In this document: piece after piece, positions 24,676-34,175 of the stretch
Numbering within the stretch: position 1 is the first letter of the stretch
Layout: every line of letters begins with the position of its first letter
Source: Bacillus sp. FJAT-29790
Lineage (GTDB): Bacteria; Bacillota; Bacilli; Bacillales; Cytobacillaceae
Length of the DNA stretch: 64,000 nucleotides
Assembly: GCF_019039215.1 (NCBI RefSeq)
Contig: NZ_JAHNZZ010000001.1
Coordinates: 2,806,165-2,870,164 of the forward strand
Reading direction: 5' to 3'
Position numbers and translations under genes: made by a program
The notes under the pieces: model-generated
What the model was told of the DNA's origin: nothing
Seen by the model: the letters and a program-made list of their open reading frames with translations, nothing else
The model's database searches: none

Positions 24676-26061
24676 TTACAATCGATACTTTTCAACAACC
24701 TTGCGATAGGAGGGATCCATTTTTCCAAGGGACATTTTAAAAAGAATAATCATGTCCTCGTTATTAATCTTATCTAAAATTGCTTCTAATTCGTTCGCAT
24801 CATTTGCGAAAAATACATTAGAAGGATTCATGCCAGATGCAATCGCACTTTCTCCTGTTAGAGCAGCCGATGAACCAACTGCGATTAAATAGTCGACACC
24901 TCCATAATCCATCATCGTTTTTCCCATTTTTTCGTGTTGTTCTTTCAACTGATTTCCAAGCCTCTGCATTTTCCCTAAAACGAAGACTTCTTTCTTTCCA
25001 TTTGAAATGCTTTTTAATACTTCAATGGCTGAGTTAACCGAGCTAGGGTTGCAGCTCCAAGTATCATCGATCACTGTGCTACCATTAAGGCCTTTGTACG
25101 TTTTTACATGCCTTTCCATGACTTTAAAGTCCCTTAATCTTTTGATTCCTTCTTCAATAGGGATACCAACTATCTTAGCCGATGCGATTGCCGAGAGACT
25201 GTTGTATACATTGTGTTCACCATATCCAGGAATAAAAACCTCATAAATTTCATTAGAGAAATGTAAACGATATTGCATGCCATGGTTTTCATATTTCACA
25301 TTGGATGCACGGAAATCTGCATCTTTGTTAAAGCCGAATGAAAGCATCTTCCCTTTGAACGATTCCAATGATAATTTCTTGATATTTTCGTCATCTTCAT
25401 TTAAGATGAGAGTCCCATTGCTTGATAAAACCTCTAACATTTCACCTTTTGCTTGCACATATTTCTCTAAAGTCTTGCATCCTTCCAAATGAGCTTCACC
25501 GATGTTTGTGATGACACCGATTGTTGGTTTAAAGTATTTCCCGCTTATTCGAATGTTTCCGGGGTAAGCAACACCCATTTCAAAGACTGCCATTTCTGTA
25601 TTTTCATCTATTCCCATTAAATATTGCAGATTTAAATGTAAACCATTTTGGCTAAGGAAGGTGCCATGGACCCGATAATCCTTTTTCAAAATATGTTTAA
25701 TCATTTCTTTTGTAGTTGTCTTTCCACAAGTTCCTGTAACTCCGATAACAGGGATCTGAAAAAGCCCCCGATAATAATCGATAAAATCCAAATAGGCTTT
25801 CTTGCTATTCTCCACTATAATGAGGCAAGAAGAGGGATCTATATATCTACCAATTCGATTATCTTCCGTTACAATCACATAATGGCTTTTTCCCATGAAT
25901 ATGCTTGGTTCGATCGGTTTTTTACTCATATGAAAATACAATGAATGGTCCTTTAAGTTTTTTAACTGTCTACAAACATTGTGAATTGCTAATTGATTGT
26001 CACCACGAGTCAAATTACCGTTAATAGCTGTTAAAACCTCAGATATTGTAAGTAACTTCAT
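24676..26061 (-). CDS. MurF-like ligase, copy A
   Basis: 461 residues from the ATG at 26061, five bases after the stop of the upstream ATP-grasp gene and preceded by AGGGG; an earlier ATG would overlap that gene by 70 bases. Domain 1 (1-100) resembles the MurF substrate domain but is short and lacks its usual DSR/G-D motifs. The ATPase domain has TGTCGKTTTKE (about 109-119), FEMGVAYPGNI, TNIGEAHLEG, and the carbamyl-Lys region QAKGEML. The C-domain has IDDTWSCNPSS and GKMQRLGN. The final MurF block usually reading VKGS is FKMSLGKMD here. It probably ligates an amino acid or short peptide to a non-MurNAc acceptor. Confidence 0.88.
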   Translation of the reverse strand: MKLLTISEVLTAINGNLTRGDNQLAIHNVCRQLKNLKDHSLYFHMSKKPIEPSIFMGKSHYVIVTEDNRIGRYIDPSSCLIIVENSKKAYLDFIDYYRGLFQIPVIGVTGTCGKTTTKEMIKHILKKDYRVHGTFLSQNGLHLNLQYLMGIDENTEMAVFEMGVAYPGNIRISGKYFKPTIGVITNIGEAHLEGCKTLEKYVQAKGEMLEVLSSNGTLILNEDDENIKKLSLESFKGKMLSFGFNKDADFRASNVKYENHGMQYRLHFSNEIYEVFIPGYGEHNVYNSLSAIASAKIVGIPIEEGIKRLRDFKVMERHVKTYKGLNGSTVIDDTWSCNPSSVNSAIEVLKSISNGKKEVFVLGKMQRLGNQLKEQHEKMGKTMMDYGGVDYLIAVGSSAALTGESAIASGMNPSNVFFANDANELEAILDKINNEDMIILFKMSLGKMDPSYRKVVEKYRL

Positions 26062-26066
26062 GATCT

Positions 26067-27161
26067 TTACCCCTGTTCGATCTTGGATTTTAATAGATGG
26101 GACGCATAGCTCATCGGTGTAGCATAAGTTGCTTTCCAAACATCAAGCATGTTCGCCCTTCCAAACGTAATGCGTAAATCCCTTCCATTGCATTCGATAA
26201 ACATCGGAAATCCATCTTCTGTAATGCCAATATCAAAACCTACATCTGCTAGATGAGGGAAATGTTCAGCTAGTTCTTTTACTGCTTTAATGGAGAAATC
26301 CTCAATATTTTTATAAACTATGTTAAAATCAAGTTCCTGTAAATCCTTTAATAACTCCTGAAGGGACTTACACTCCCCACCTTTGGCAACATTCGTAACA
26401 AATCCACCCGATTTTGCTACTTTTCCAACAATTCCTGTTACTTGCCATTCGCCTAAACCATTCTTTTGAACCGACACGCGCATGTCAAAAGGACTTCCTT
26501 CGTAAGTAGCTAAAGGGATGCGCTGCTGAATGATGTAATAACTGTTGGAAATCTTCCTTTTTAATAAATCTGGCCATTCATTTGTAAAAGGTATTTGAAT
26601 ACTTGGTTCACCTTTTTTCTCGTTGTAGGAAACTGCCCAACTTTGTCCCTCTAATCGTTCTACCTTTATAATTCCGCTCCCAAGACTTCCACTATTAGGC
26701 TTAATAATCAGTTGATCATGCTTTTCCAACATCTTCTGAAAATTTTCCTTGCTGGCTTTGACTGTTTCAGGCAAATGTGGCTTCAAGTCTTCGTTTTGAA
26801 TTAATGTTTCATAAACCTTCATCTTTCCATAGCGATTCCTTTCATTAAATACGACTATTCCAGCTTCTTGAAGGTTTTTAATTTTTTCTTTTGCCCCCAT
26901 AGTAAAAAAAAGACCTCGATTATGAATGATCGAAGGTATAGCAAATTCTCTTTTTACATAATCTCCGTTGGCCTCTTTGACAAATGCCATGACTTGTTTA
27001 GATTCAAAATTGATATCACTTAACCTAAAAAAACATGGAACCAATCCATATTGTTCGCATGCCTCTTCATAAAATGAAATCCGTTCAAAATAAGAATGTC
27101 CATACTCGATTCCACTATATATCAATCCATCTACCAAAATTCCAATATTTGAATTACTCAT
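26067..27161 (-). CDS. YheC/YheD-type ATP-grasp protein
   Basis: 364 residues with an N-terminal pre-ATP-grasp region (NIGILVDGLIYSGIEYGHSY), the ATP-binding LIIKPNSGSLGSGI (about 140), DMRVSVQKNGLGEWQVTG (about 225), and the metal site VGFDIGITEDGFPMFIECNGRD (about 315). ATG start with GGAGG nine bases upstream. Its stop is five bases from the MurF-like start, so the two are co-translated: another ATP-grasp plus Mur pair, this time as separate proteins. The family links it to the spore coat; the substrate is unknown. Confidence 0.9.
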   Translation of the reverse strand: MSNSNIGILVDGLIYSGIEYGHSYFERISFYEEACEQYGLVPCFFRLSDINFESKQVMAFVKEANGDYVKREFAIPSIIHNRGLFFTMGAKEKIKNLQEAGIVVFNERNRYGKMKVYETLIQNEDLKPHLPETVKASKENFQKMLEKHDQLIIKPNSGSLGSGIIKVERLEGQSWAVSYNEKKGEPSIQIPFTNEWPDLLKRKISNSYYIIQQRIPLATYEGSPFDMRVSVQKNGLGEWQVTGIVGKVAKSGGFVTNVAKGGECKSLQELLKDLQELDFNIVYKNIEDFSIKAVKELAEHFPHLADVGFDIGITEDGFPMFIECNGRDLRITFGRANMLDVWKATYATPMSYASHLLKSKIEQG

Positions 27162-27308
27162 ATCATGACCTCCAGTTCAGTAAAATAAAACTTGACCAAT
27201 TGTTCATATAAATAAGCTCAGCCCTTATTACTATTAGATTCCGAGTAAGAACTCTTGGTAACGGCAAATGCCCTGTATTATTTTTTTGTTACACAGGGAT
27301 AACCGTGA

Positions 27309-27343
27309 AAAAAGGCAAGCTTCATAGAAGCTTACCTCCTTTT
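27309..27343 (-). terminator. Terminator of the glycosyltransferase gene at 27381
   Basis: AAGGCAAGCTTC / GAAGCTTACCTC stem, followed on the minus strand by CTTTTTTC. It lies 38 bases past the stop of the 27381-28214 gene. Confidence 0.7.
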
Positions 27344-27380
27344 GAGATGCTAGTAATTTTTCTGTATTTCTTCATTTGTT

Positions 27381-28214
27381 CTAGATTTTGAAATATTCAT
27401 AATACCAATCTTCAAGCTTTTCCCCAACACCGTTATGATGTTCTGCAGATATCCGATTATCTCTTTTCCCTTGAATAACGCTAAGGTTTTCTCCATGTGC
27501 GAGAACATAGGTAACGAACGGATAATCAACCATTGTATGGTTTTTCACGTATTGCGGAACTTTAACATGATTTTTAGTAACCCATTTAAAAGCCGTTTTA
27601 TTTATATCTGACTTTTTAGTAGTCTTGGGAAAATCTCCATTAGAAAAATAAAATAATGCACAACTTCCACAATATTTATAAAATTGATCCTGTATCCAAA
27701 CCTCATTTTGAGATACATTCACCATAAATCCTTTATTTAATATAAATGCTTTAGAAATAGGAAGTGATCGTATATATTCTACGAACCGAAAGTGTATCCA
27801 GTCATCTGCATCTAAAGGCATGAAATAGCCAGAAAAACCACTTTTTCTTAAAAATGCACCAATCACCTTGCGTTTGTGAAGTTTATCATTAGTAGCTTTT
27901 TTGGAATTTGATGGAGGAGGGAATTTTACAGATAACCATGTAACCCGTTCATCATTTAGTTCCTCAATATTTGGCTTTTCATGACCGGCAATAATAATAC
28001 GAAAATTTCGGTCAGTGTTTTTTAATAGCGATCTTAAGGTCAAGGCTAAGTTGTTCTGAACTTTTTTCCAATCACTGGAAACCTCTTTGCTCTTAAGAGA
28101 AATAGCAAATGCAATTTCTGGTTTTTGTTTATCTATTTCCGAATTTACGATGGCTTCATGGCAAGATCCCTTAACAAATTTTTCAACTTGGTTTAACCGT
28201 TCTTTTAGATTCAT
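27381..28214 (-). CDS. GT-A-fold glycosyltransferase, tandem copy 1
   Basis: 277 residues from the ATG with GGTGAG ten bases upstream. After a charged N-terminal 40 residues comes a GT-A-like domain: AFAISLKSKEV, RIIIAGHEKPN, the metal-binding MPLDADDWIH (DxD) at about 150, and a C-terminal acceptor region. No membrane segment. It would transfer a sugar from a nucleotide donor to a cytosolic acceptor. The neighbour at 28320-29195 is a full-length paralogue (DADDW shared, same flanking motifs), so this is a tandem duplication. Donor and acceptor cannot be told from sequence. Confidence 0.75.
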   Translation of the reverse strand: MNLKERLNQVEKFVKGSCHEAIVNSEIDKQKPEIAFAISLKSKEVSSDWKKVQNNLALTLRSLLKNTDRNFRIIIAGHEKPNIEELNDERVTWLSVKFPPPSNSKKATNDKLHKRKVIGAFLRKSGFSGYFMPLDADDWIHFRFVEYIRSLPISKAFILNKGFMVNVSQNEVWIQDQFYKYCGSCALFYFSNGDFPKTTKKSDINKTAFKWVTKNHVKVPQYVKNHTMVDYPFVTYVLAHGENLSVIQGKRDNRISAEHHNGVGEKLEDWYYEYFKI

Positions 28215-28319
28215 TTTTGTTAACTCACCATCCGATCCCAAGAGTTAAATTGAAGTGGGTATAACTGTCTATAAATGCGGGGATAAAACTTATTCCCTTA
28301 GTAAATTTCCTGCATTTCC

Positions 28320-29195
28320 CTATTTATCTAATATTCTAAAATATTCACAAAACCACTCTTCAAGCTTTTCTCCAACAGTGTTAAATCGTTCTGCAGATAT
28401 CTGATTATTCATTTTCTTTTTGATCATACTATTGTTGTCTCCATGTGCGAGAACCCAGGTAACGAGCGGATAATCAACCATTGTATAGCTTTTATTTATT
28501 TTTCTAAGATATTGTAGAACTTTCCCATGATGTCTCCATTTAAAAAGCTCTGTTTGTAAATCTTTCTCTATAGATGTATCAGGAAGTTTTTCACTCGAAA
28601 AGTAAAACAACGCACTGCTTCCACATCCCGTAAAAAAACCATCCCTTACCCAGGCCTCTCTTTGAAATACATTCACCATACATCCTTTGTTTAAAATAAA
28701 TGCATCAGAAACCGGAAGTGACCGTATATATTCTACAAATCGATAATGTATCCAGTCATCTGCATCTAAAGGCATGAAATATCCGGAAAATCCATGTTTT
28801 CTTAAATATGCACCAATCACCTTGCGTTTGCGATATTTATCGCTAGTAAACCCTACGGAATTTAATGGGGGAGGAAATTTTACAGATAACCATGTAACTC
28901 GCTCATCATTTAGTTCCTCTATGCACGGCTTTTTATGTCCAGCAATAATAATGCGAAATTTTTGGTCAGTATTGTTAAAAATTGATCTTAAGGTCTTAGA
29001 CAGATTGTTTTGAACCCTTTCCCAATCACGAGAAACCTTTTTACTCTTTAGAGAAATAGCAAATACAATTTCTGGCTTTTGTTTATCTTCATCTGAATTT
29101 ATGCTAGCTTCATGGCCAAGTCCCTTTAAAAATTCTTCAACTTGGTTTAACTGTTCTTTTAGAGAGAAAAGGGTGTTAGACATTTTTATCATCAT
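28320..29195 (-). CDS. GT-A-fold glycosyltransferase, tandem copy 2
   Basis: 291 residues, paralogous to the gene 105 bp downstream along its full length (LKEQLNQVEEFLKG, FAISLKSKKVS, FPPPLNS, MPLDADDWIHYRFVEYIRSLP). The DxD motif is intact in both. The start could be either of two ATG codons within five residues. The gene lies between the UDP-glucose dehydrogenase fusion and the ATP-grasp group on the same strand, consistent with use of a sugar made by that enzyme, but this is inference. Confidence 0.75.
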   Translation of the reverse strand: MMIKMSNTLFSLKEQLNQVEEFLKGLGHEASINSDEDKQKPEIVFAISLKSKKVSRDWERVQNNLSKTLRSIFNNTDQKFRIIIAGHKKPCIEELNDERVTWLSVKFPPPLNSVGFTSDKYRKRKVIGAYLRKHGFSGYFMPLDADDWIHYRFVEYIRSLPVSDAFILNKGCMVNVFQREAWVRDGFFTGCGSSALFYFSSEKLPDTSIEKDLQTELFKWRHHGKVLQYLRKINKSYTMVDYPLVTWVLAHGDNNSMIKKKMNNQISAERFNTVGEKLEEWFCEYFRILDK

Positions 29196-29339
29196 CCATT
29201 TGAATCGAATAGCTAAAGAAATCGCGTCTGAGTTTCAGTCTGGAAATATTCTTTTTTTCCATCTTCATGCTAACCCACCATCCTATTCGAAGAGCTTAAA
29301 AATAGTTATCTTTTAGTCTTCACTTTGACTTTTCTCATT

Positions 29340-31412
29340 TTAACCCTTTCGATAACTTTTAATTGTTTCATAATCACTTTTATCCTCAACCTTATTAAAC
29401 ATAGCAATATTCGGTGTCAAGTTCGCTTCAATAATCCAAATTTTACCTTCCTGATCAATTCCCATATCAAGCCCTATAAGGCGGCTTTTCGTATAATATT
29501 TTTCTAATTGTCTAGCCGTATTTAATGAAACCTGATCTAATTCAATTAAAATTTTTTGTATAAGCTGAGAGTTTAAAGACGATCTTTCAATAGCTTCTTC
29601 TACAGGTACAAGTTCTTTTGCCGCACTTGTTATGATGAAACCGTCCCTTGCAATCTTTGCAAGTTTACCAGTAACAATCCATTCTGAAGATTTTCTTTTA
29701 CGCTGCACAATTACCCGAATATCAATTGGACTATCCTCAATTTTAGCCAACGAAATCCATTTCTGTATTATATATTGTCTTTTAGGGGAACAATGATTCT
29801 CCCTTAAATATTTAAACAATGGCTTTTTTCCGTGAATAGTAATTTTATTAAGTCCAGCTTGAACTCCAAATTTATCCTCACCAAATGAGGTTATTTGTAT
29901 AACTCCCTTTCCCTTATGACCAAAGCTTGGTTTAATCATAAGTTCACTATATAGGTCCATTAATTCCCATAATGATTCCTCTTTAAATAATTTAGTTACA
30001 GGAAGATGAGACGCAAGATTTTCATCTTCCAAAATCAACTTATATTTTGTCCACTTCCCAACAGAAACGCTCATATGCTGTAACTCCCTTATTCGGTTAT
30101 TTCCCCCATCGATAGACGGCCTCCCAATCGAATAGTACTCAATCGGAAACTTCTTTATTTCATTTAATGTATAGCAATTTCTACCATCAAAAATAATCGG
30201 ATGATTCATTAAATCTACATATTTTATTAATGGAAAATCAATAATTTCTCTCCATTCAGTAACAATGAATACTGCATCTGTTCCACGAATGGCTTTCTCG
30301 ATACTCCCCGTAAATTGAACCTCAGGCGGCAGCACTCTCTTTGCATTTTCAACTGCGATTGGATCGTAAGCGATTACTTCCGCTCCCTCCGCTACTAATC
30401 TATTTATAATGACAATCGATGCTGCCTCACGGATATCATCTGTGTTTGGTTTAAACGCTAAACCTAATACGGCACATTTTTTACCTTCAAAAATACCAAA
30501 TCGTTTCTTCGCTTTATCAACAAGAAGAGTTTGCTGTTTGTTGTTTACATCAATGACTGCTTTTAACAAGTGGAATGAATAATCCTTATGGCTGGCTATT
30601 TGATAAAGGGCATTCGTATCTTTTGGGAAGCAAGATCCGCCGTAGCCAATTCCTGCTTTAAGAAACTGATAACCGATACGTGAGTCTTTCCCCATACCAA
30701 TTGAGACATCTTCTATGTTCGCACCTACATTTTCACATATAGTGGCAATTTCATTAATAAAACTAATTTTCGTTGCTAAAAACGCATTTGATGCATATTT
30801 AATCATTTCGGCACTGCGAATGTCAGTTTTATAAACTGGTATTTGAAAAGGTTTGTTGATTTCTTCAATGATCGTTGCGGCATGCTCACACTCCGCCCCG
30901 ATGACTATTCGATCCCCATTAAAAGTATCATGTACAGCTGAACCTTCTCTTAAAAATTCTGGATTTGAAACAATATCTATTTTTACATTGGATATTAAAT
31001 ATTCTTGGATTATTTCCTTTATCTTATGATTTGTACCAACTGGAACCGTGCTTTTTGTCACAACAATTACATCACGTTTTGCATTAAGAGCAATCTGAAT
31101 GGCAACTTGTTTAATGTAACTTAGATCCACAGATCCGTCTGTCTTTTGTGGAGTTCCAACTGCAATATAGATGATTTCCGAGTTCATAAAACCTTCTGAG
31201 TGATCAGATGTAAAGCGTAAACGTCCCCTTTTAATATTATTTATCATTAACCCTTCTAAACCTGGCTCGAAGATAGGCGACTTGCCTGAATTTAATTTCT
31301 CGACTTTTGCTTGGTCTATGTCAATACAAATCACACTGTGTCCGATTTCTGAAAGACATACACCAGTAACTAAGCCCACATATCCCGTGCCTACTACCGT
31401 AATATTCCTCAT
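29340..31412 (-). CDS. UDP-glucose 6-dehydrogenase fused to a YheC/D-type ATP-grasp
   Basis: 690 residues from the ATG with AAGGGA nine bases upstream. Residues 1-435 are a complete UDP-glucose dehydrogenase (Ugd/TuaD): NAD site VVGTGYVGLVTG, EFLREGSA, the catalytic Cys in GYGGSCFPKD, and FKPNTDDIREA. It oxidises UDP-glucose to UDP-glucuronate with two NAD. Residues 447-690 are a short ATP-grasp starting MSVSVGKWTK, which matches the independent protein at 34176-34925 from its first residue. The join falls exactly on that start codon, and AAGGGAG lies ahead of the internal ATG at 30074, so a separate ATP-grasp could also be made. The fusion suggests ligation of an amine to the uronate carboxylate (inference). 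Confidence 0.9.
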   Translation of the reverse strand: MRNITVVGTGYVGLVTGVCLSEIGHSVICIDIDQAKVEKLNSGKSPIFEPGLEGLMINNIKRGRLRFTSDHSEGFMNSEIIYIAVGTPQKTDGSVDLSYIKQVAIQIALNAKRDVIVVTKSTVPVGTNHKIKEIIQEYLISNVKIDIVSNPEFLREGSAVHDTFNGDRIVIGAECEHAATIIEEINKPFQIPVYKTDIRSAEMIKYASNAFLATKISFINEIATICENVGANIEDVSIGMGKDSRIGYQFLKAGIGYGGSCFPKDTNALYQIASHKDYSFHLLKAVIDVNNKQQTLLVDKAKKRFGIFEGKKCAVLGLAFKPNTDDIREAASIVIINRLVAEGAEVIAYDPIAVENAKRVLPPEVQFTGSIEKAIRGTDAVFIVTEWREIIDFPLIKYVDLMNHPIIFDGRNCYTLNEIKKFPIEYYSIGRPSIDGGNNRIRELQHMSVSVGKWTKYKLILEDENLASHLPVTKLFKEESLWELMDLYSELMIKPSFGHKGKGVIQITSFGEDKFGVQAGLNKITIHGKKPLFKYLRENHCSPKRQYIIQKWISLAKIEDSPIDIRVIVQRKRKSSEWIVTGKLAKIARDGFIITSAAKELVPVEEAIERSSLNSQLIQKILIELDQVSLNTARQLEKYYTKSRLIGLDMGIDQEGKIWIIEANLTPNIAMFNKVEDKSDYETIKSYRKG

Positions 31413-31534
31413 GTTGATCGATCCCTTCACAAACTTTGGATGAAGTAACTCCTTTCATAGCATATGATTTCCCTTATTAAACCAATATCGATGGTGCCTC
31501 CTAATATATTGGCCCTCATATTTCACTATCAGTT

Positions 31535-32233
31535 TTATTTTCTCTCAATATTCCCCAAAAATTGCTGATAGCTTCTTTTCATCCTTTTTAACCTCACCCC
31601 CCAATCCAACCCGCAATGGTGCATAATAAGTGGATTTTTAGCAGCATCTTTACGATTCGGTCGGCTATTCCATTTAAGAGGCAATTCTCCGATAAGCGGG
31701 GAATATTTCGTAGGACCTTTATAGGCCAGAATACGAACATAATAGTTTTTAAACCCGAGCAGCTTTAAAAAAGCTTGTTGATCCCACCATCCACGGCGAT
31801 GTTTTCTCTTGAATTTCCAAACCTTCTCTAATATTTCTAGTGTTCTCGGGTCACGTTTCACAACGATAACACCAGAGTTTGGGAAAAGCGGCGACCTTCC
31901 AAAATAAGTTGTCATATAGACTAAATGATCGGTATTTAGTTCATTACGAATATCGACGCTTGGATCAACAAATATGGTGTCAGAATCCATCCACATGACA
32001 ATTTCATAGGATTTTAATAAGTTATATAATAATAATATTTTATGTTTTTTAGCCATCTCGTTAGGAAGAAGCTTTTCTTTAATAAATAAGGTATCAATAT
32101 TATGAAGCTTTCCGTAATATTCGACGGTCGGCTTCATAATATCTAGTGCATCCTCATGATTCTTTCCTGTTGCTAAACAGCAAATCACCATGTTACTGCT
32201 AGGTGAAAGTGAAAAATCATAAGAGGGTATCAT
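31535..32233 (-). CDS. Glycosyltransferase (GT34/GT8-like)
   Basis: 232 residues, cytosolic. A GT-A fold with MVICCLATGKNHEDAL at the N-terminus, the metal-binding MWMDSDTIF (DxD) at about 87, NSGVIVVKRD, and WWDQQAFLKLL, which resembles galactosyl-/mannosyltransferases of the GMA12/MNN10 type. ATG start after AAAGGAGAG. It is only 28 bp downstream of rfbA, so the two are co-transcribed, perhaps with the Ugd fusion. Donor sugar unknown. Confidence 0.8.
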   Translation of the reverse strand: MIPSYDFSLSPSSNMVICCLATGKNHEDALDIMKPTVEYYGKLHNIDTLFIKEKLLPNEMAKKHKILLLYNLLKSYEIVMWMDSDTIFVDPSVDIRNELNTDHLVYMTTYFGRSPLFPNSGVIVVKRDPRTLEILEKVWKFKRKHRRGWWDQQAFLKLLGFKNYYVRILAYKGPTKYSPLIGELPLKWNSRPNRKDAAKNPLIMHHCGLDWGVRLKRMKRSYQQFLGNIERK

Positions 32234-32261
32234 TTCATCTCTCCTTTAGTTTGTGAATGCC

Positions 32262-33131
32262 TTACTTTATGTTTACTAACTTCATTAAGTGTTTTCCATA
32301 ATCACTTTTTAGAAAAGGCTTAGCTAATGATTTTAATTGCTCTCTTGAGATAAGCCCTTTTTTGTACGCAATTTCTTCTATGCATCCTATTTTTAAGTTA
32401 TGATGTTTTTCTATTTCTTTTACATAAAGTGCTGCCTCAAACAGGGAAAAATGGGTACCCGTATCAATCCAAGAAAACCCTTCCCCCATAAGCTCAACAT
32501 GTAATTCGTCCATTTCAAGATAAGCTTTGTTAATATCCGTTATTTCTAATTCCCCTCGTTCTGAGGGTTTAAGTTCTTTTGCGATTTCAACAACGCGATG
32601 ATCGTAAAAATATAACCCGGGAACTGCGTAGTTTGTTTTCGGATTTATTGGTTTTTCTTCGATGGAAACTACTTTTCCAGTATCATTAAACTCAACTACT
32701 CCAAAACGCTCAGGATCATGAACAAAATACCCAAAAATAGTTGCACCTGTTTCCCTTTCCATTGCATTACTTATTAATGAAAGTAGATCATATCCACAAA
32801 AAATATTATCACCTAGTATTAACGCAACATGATTGCTACCGATAAACTCTTCACCTAAAATAAAAGCTTGGGCAATCCCTTTTGGAGCTGGTTCTTCTAT
32901 ATAGCTTAAAGAAAGCCCTAATTGCGACCCATCTCCTAATAACTCTATAAATCTAGACTTATCATTTGGTGTAGTTATGATTAAAATTTCATTAATACCC
33001 GCTTGCATGAGGACGGAAAGCGGATAATAAATCATCGGTTTATCATAAACAGGCAGTAATGACTTGGAAATGATCTTAGTTAAAGGACTAAGTCTTGTCC
33101 CACTTCCTCCAGCAACAATAATCCCTTTCAA
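32262..33131 (-). CDS. rfbA: Glucose-1-phosphate thymidylyltransferase
   Basis: 289 residues, full length for RfbA. The signature [43 protein letters not shown] and EEKP are all intact. It makes dTDP-glucose from dTTP and glucose-1-phosphate, the first step to dTDP-rhamnose and other deoxysugars that decorate coats and exosporia. The rfbB, rfbC and rfbD genes are not in this window and would have to lie elsewhere. First gene of a minus-strand run with two glycosyltransferase genes and the Ugd fusion. Confidence 0.95.
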   Translation of the reverse strand: MKGIIVAGGSGTRLSPLTKIISKSLLPVYDKPMIYYPLSVLMQAGINEILIITTPNDKSRFIELLGDGSQLGLSLSYIEEPAPKGIAQAFILGEEFIGSNHVALILGDNIFCGYDLLSLISNAMERETGATIFGYFVHDPERFGVVEFNDTGKVVSIEEKPINPKTNYAVPGLYFYDHRVVEIAKELKPSERGELEITDINKAYLEMDELHVELMGEGFSWIDTGTHFSLFEAALYVKEIEKHHNLKIGCIEEIAYKKGLISREQLKSLAKPFLKSDYGKHLMKLVNIK

Positions 33132-33384
33132 TTTGTCACTCCTTTCTTAATAACCTTTTATTCACCCATATTTACCCAACAATGTAATCAGTAATTTTAG
33201 CTGAGCTAATGGAATTCAATCAATCCAGCATCCTTTGTCCTACATAGTATTCAATAATAAATTTTTTGAATAGGTCTTTATCATTCTTCCTTCAATTTAG
33301 GTGAGAATACAGATTTGCCAAATTAATCACGTCCCAAACGTAATCTCATAAAATAAAAATATGAATTTATTAGGAGGAATCGAA

Positions 33385-34098
33385 ATGGTTTCTTTAATTG
33401 CATGTACCATTAGAAACAATATGATGGACAACATCTTTGAAAATTTCGAAAGACAAAAATGGGAAGAAAAAGAGCTAATCATTATTTTAAATAAAGATGA
33501 TATGGAAATTGAGATGTGGAAGAAACGCTCAAAGAGCTATGAAAATATTTCAATCTACCAGCTTCCTGAAGAAAAGACTTTAGGCGAATGCTTAAACTTT
33601 GGAATCGAAATGGCTCAATATGATATTGTCGCAAAATTTGATGATGATGATTACTATTCTCCTTACTATTTAACAGAAGCTATGGAAATATTTACAACAA
33701 CAAATGCCCAGTTAGTAGGAAAAGGGAAATCCTTTATGTATTTTGAAAAAGATAACCTATTAACAATTCGTATTTTAGGAAGTGAGAATAAAGCAGGCAA
33801 GAGTGGGCTTAAGGGGGGAACACTCATTTTCAGGAAGGAAATCTATCCAAAAATAAAATTCCCAACAATAAAAGGCTCTGGTGAAGATAGCAAATTCGTA
33901 GCAATGTGCAAGAGGAATAACATCAAAATTTATACAACGAGCAGATATAACTATGTATATATAAGAAAAGCAAATAATAATTTTCACACCTATAAGCGCT
34001 CTAACAAAAGATTAAAACAGAAAAGCCAAATAATAGGAAAAGTAAGTGATTATATTCCAGTCATTACGAAAGCTTTTGGAAATAATAACGAATCTTAA
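33385..34098 (+). CDS. Family-2-type glycosyltransferase
   Basis: 237 residues from an ATG with AGGAGG seven bases upstream; the longer frame starting at 33361 has no RBS. GT2-like fold with MVSLIACTIRNNMMDNI, a metal-binding FDDDDYYSP at about 90, and the acceptor motif GSGEDSKF at about 165, which resembles the ED of GT2 enzymes. No membrane anchor. It is the only plus-strand gene between rfbA and the ATP-grasp at 34176, with a bidirectional terminator at its end. Confidence 0.8.
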   Translation: MVSLIACTIRNNMMDNIFENFERQKWEEKELIIILNKDDMEIEMWKKRSKSYENISIYQLPEEKTLGECLNFGIEMAQYDIVAKFDDDDYYSPYYLTEAMEIFTTTNAQLVGKGKSFMYFEKDNLLTIRILGSENKAGKSGLKGGTLIFRKEIYPKIKFPTIKGSGEDSKFVAMCKRNNIKIYTTSRYNYVYIRKANNNFHTYKRSNKRLKQKSQIIGKVSDYIPVITKAFGNNNES

Positions 34099-34122
34099 GC
34101 TTTAAAAACGATGTGTACCATT

Positions 34123-34158
34123 AAGGCTCTGACTTTATGAAAAGTTAGAGCCTTTTTC
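34123..34158 (+). terminator. Bidirectional terminator between convergent genes
   Basis: AAGGCTCTGACTTT / AAAGTTAGAGCCTTTTT stem between the plus-strand GT2 gene and the minus-strand ATP-grasp gene. Its sequence is nearly the reverse complement of the terminator at 35770-35804. Confidence 0.8.
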
Positions 34159-34175
34159 CGATTTTTAATAATCCA

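Noticed and set aside
33230-33300. Short minus-strand frame ending in EYYVGQRMLD upstream of rfbA, which looked like a gene remnant
   Set aside because: Only about 25 codons with no family match; cannot be separated from chance.
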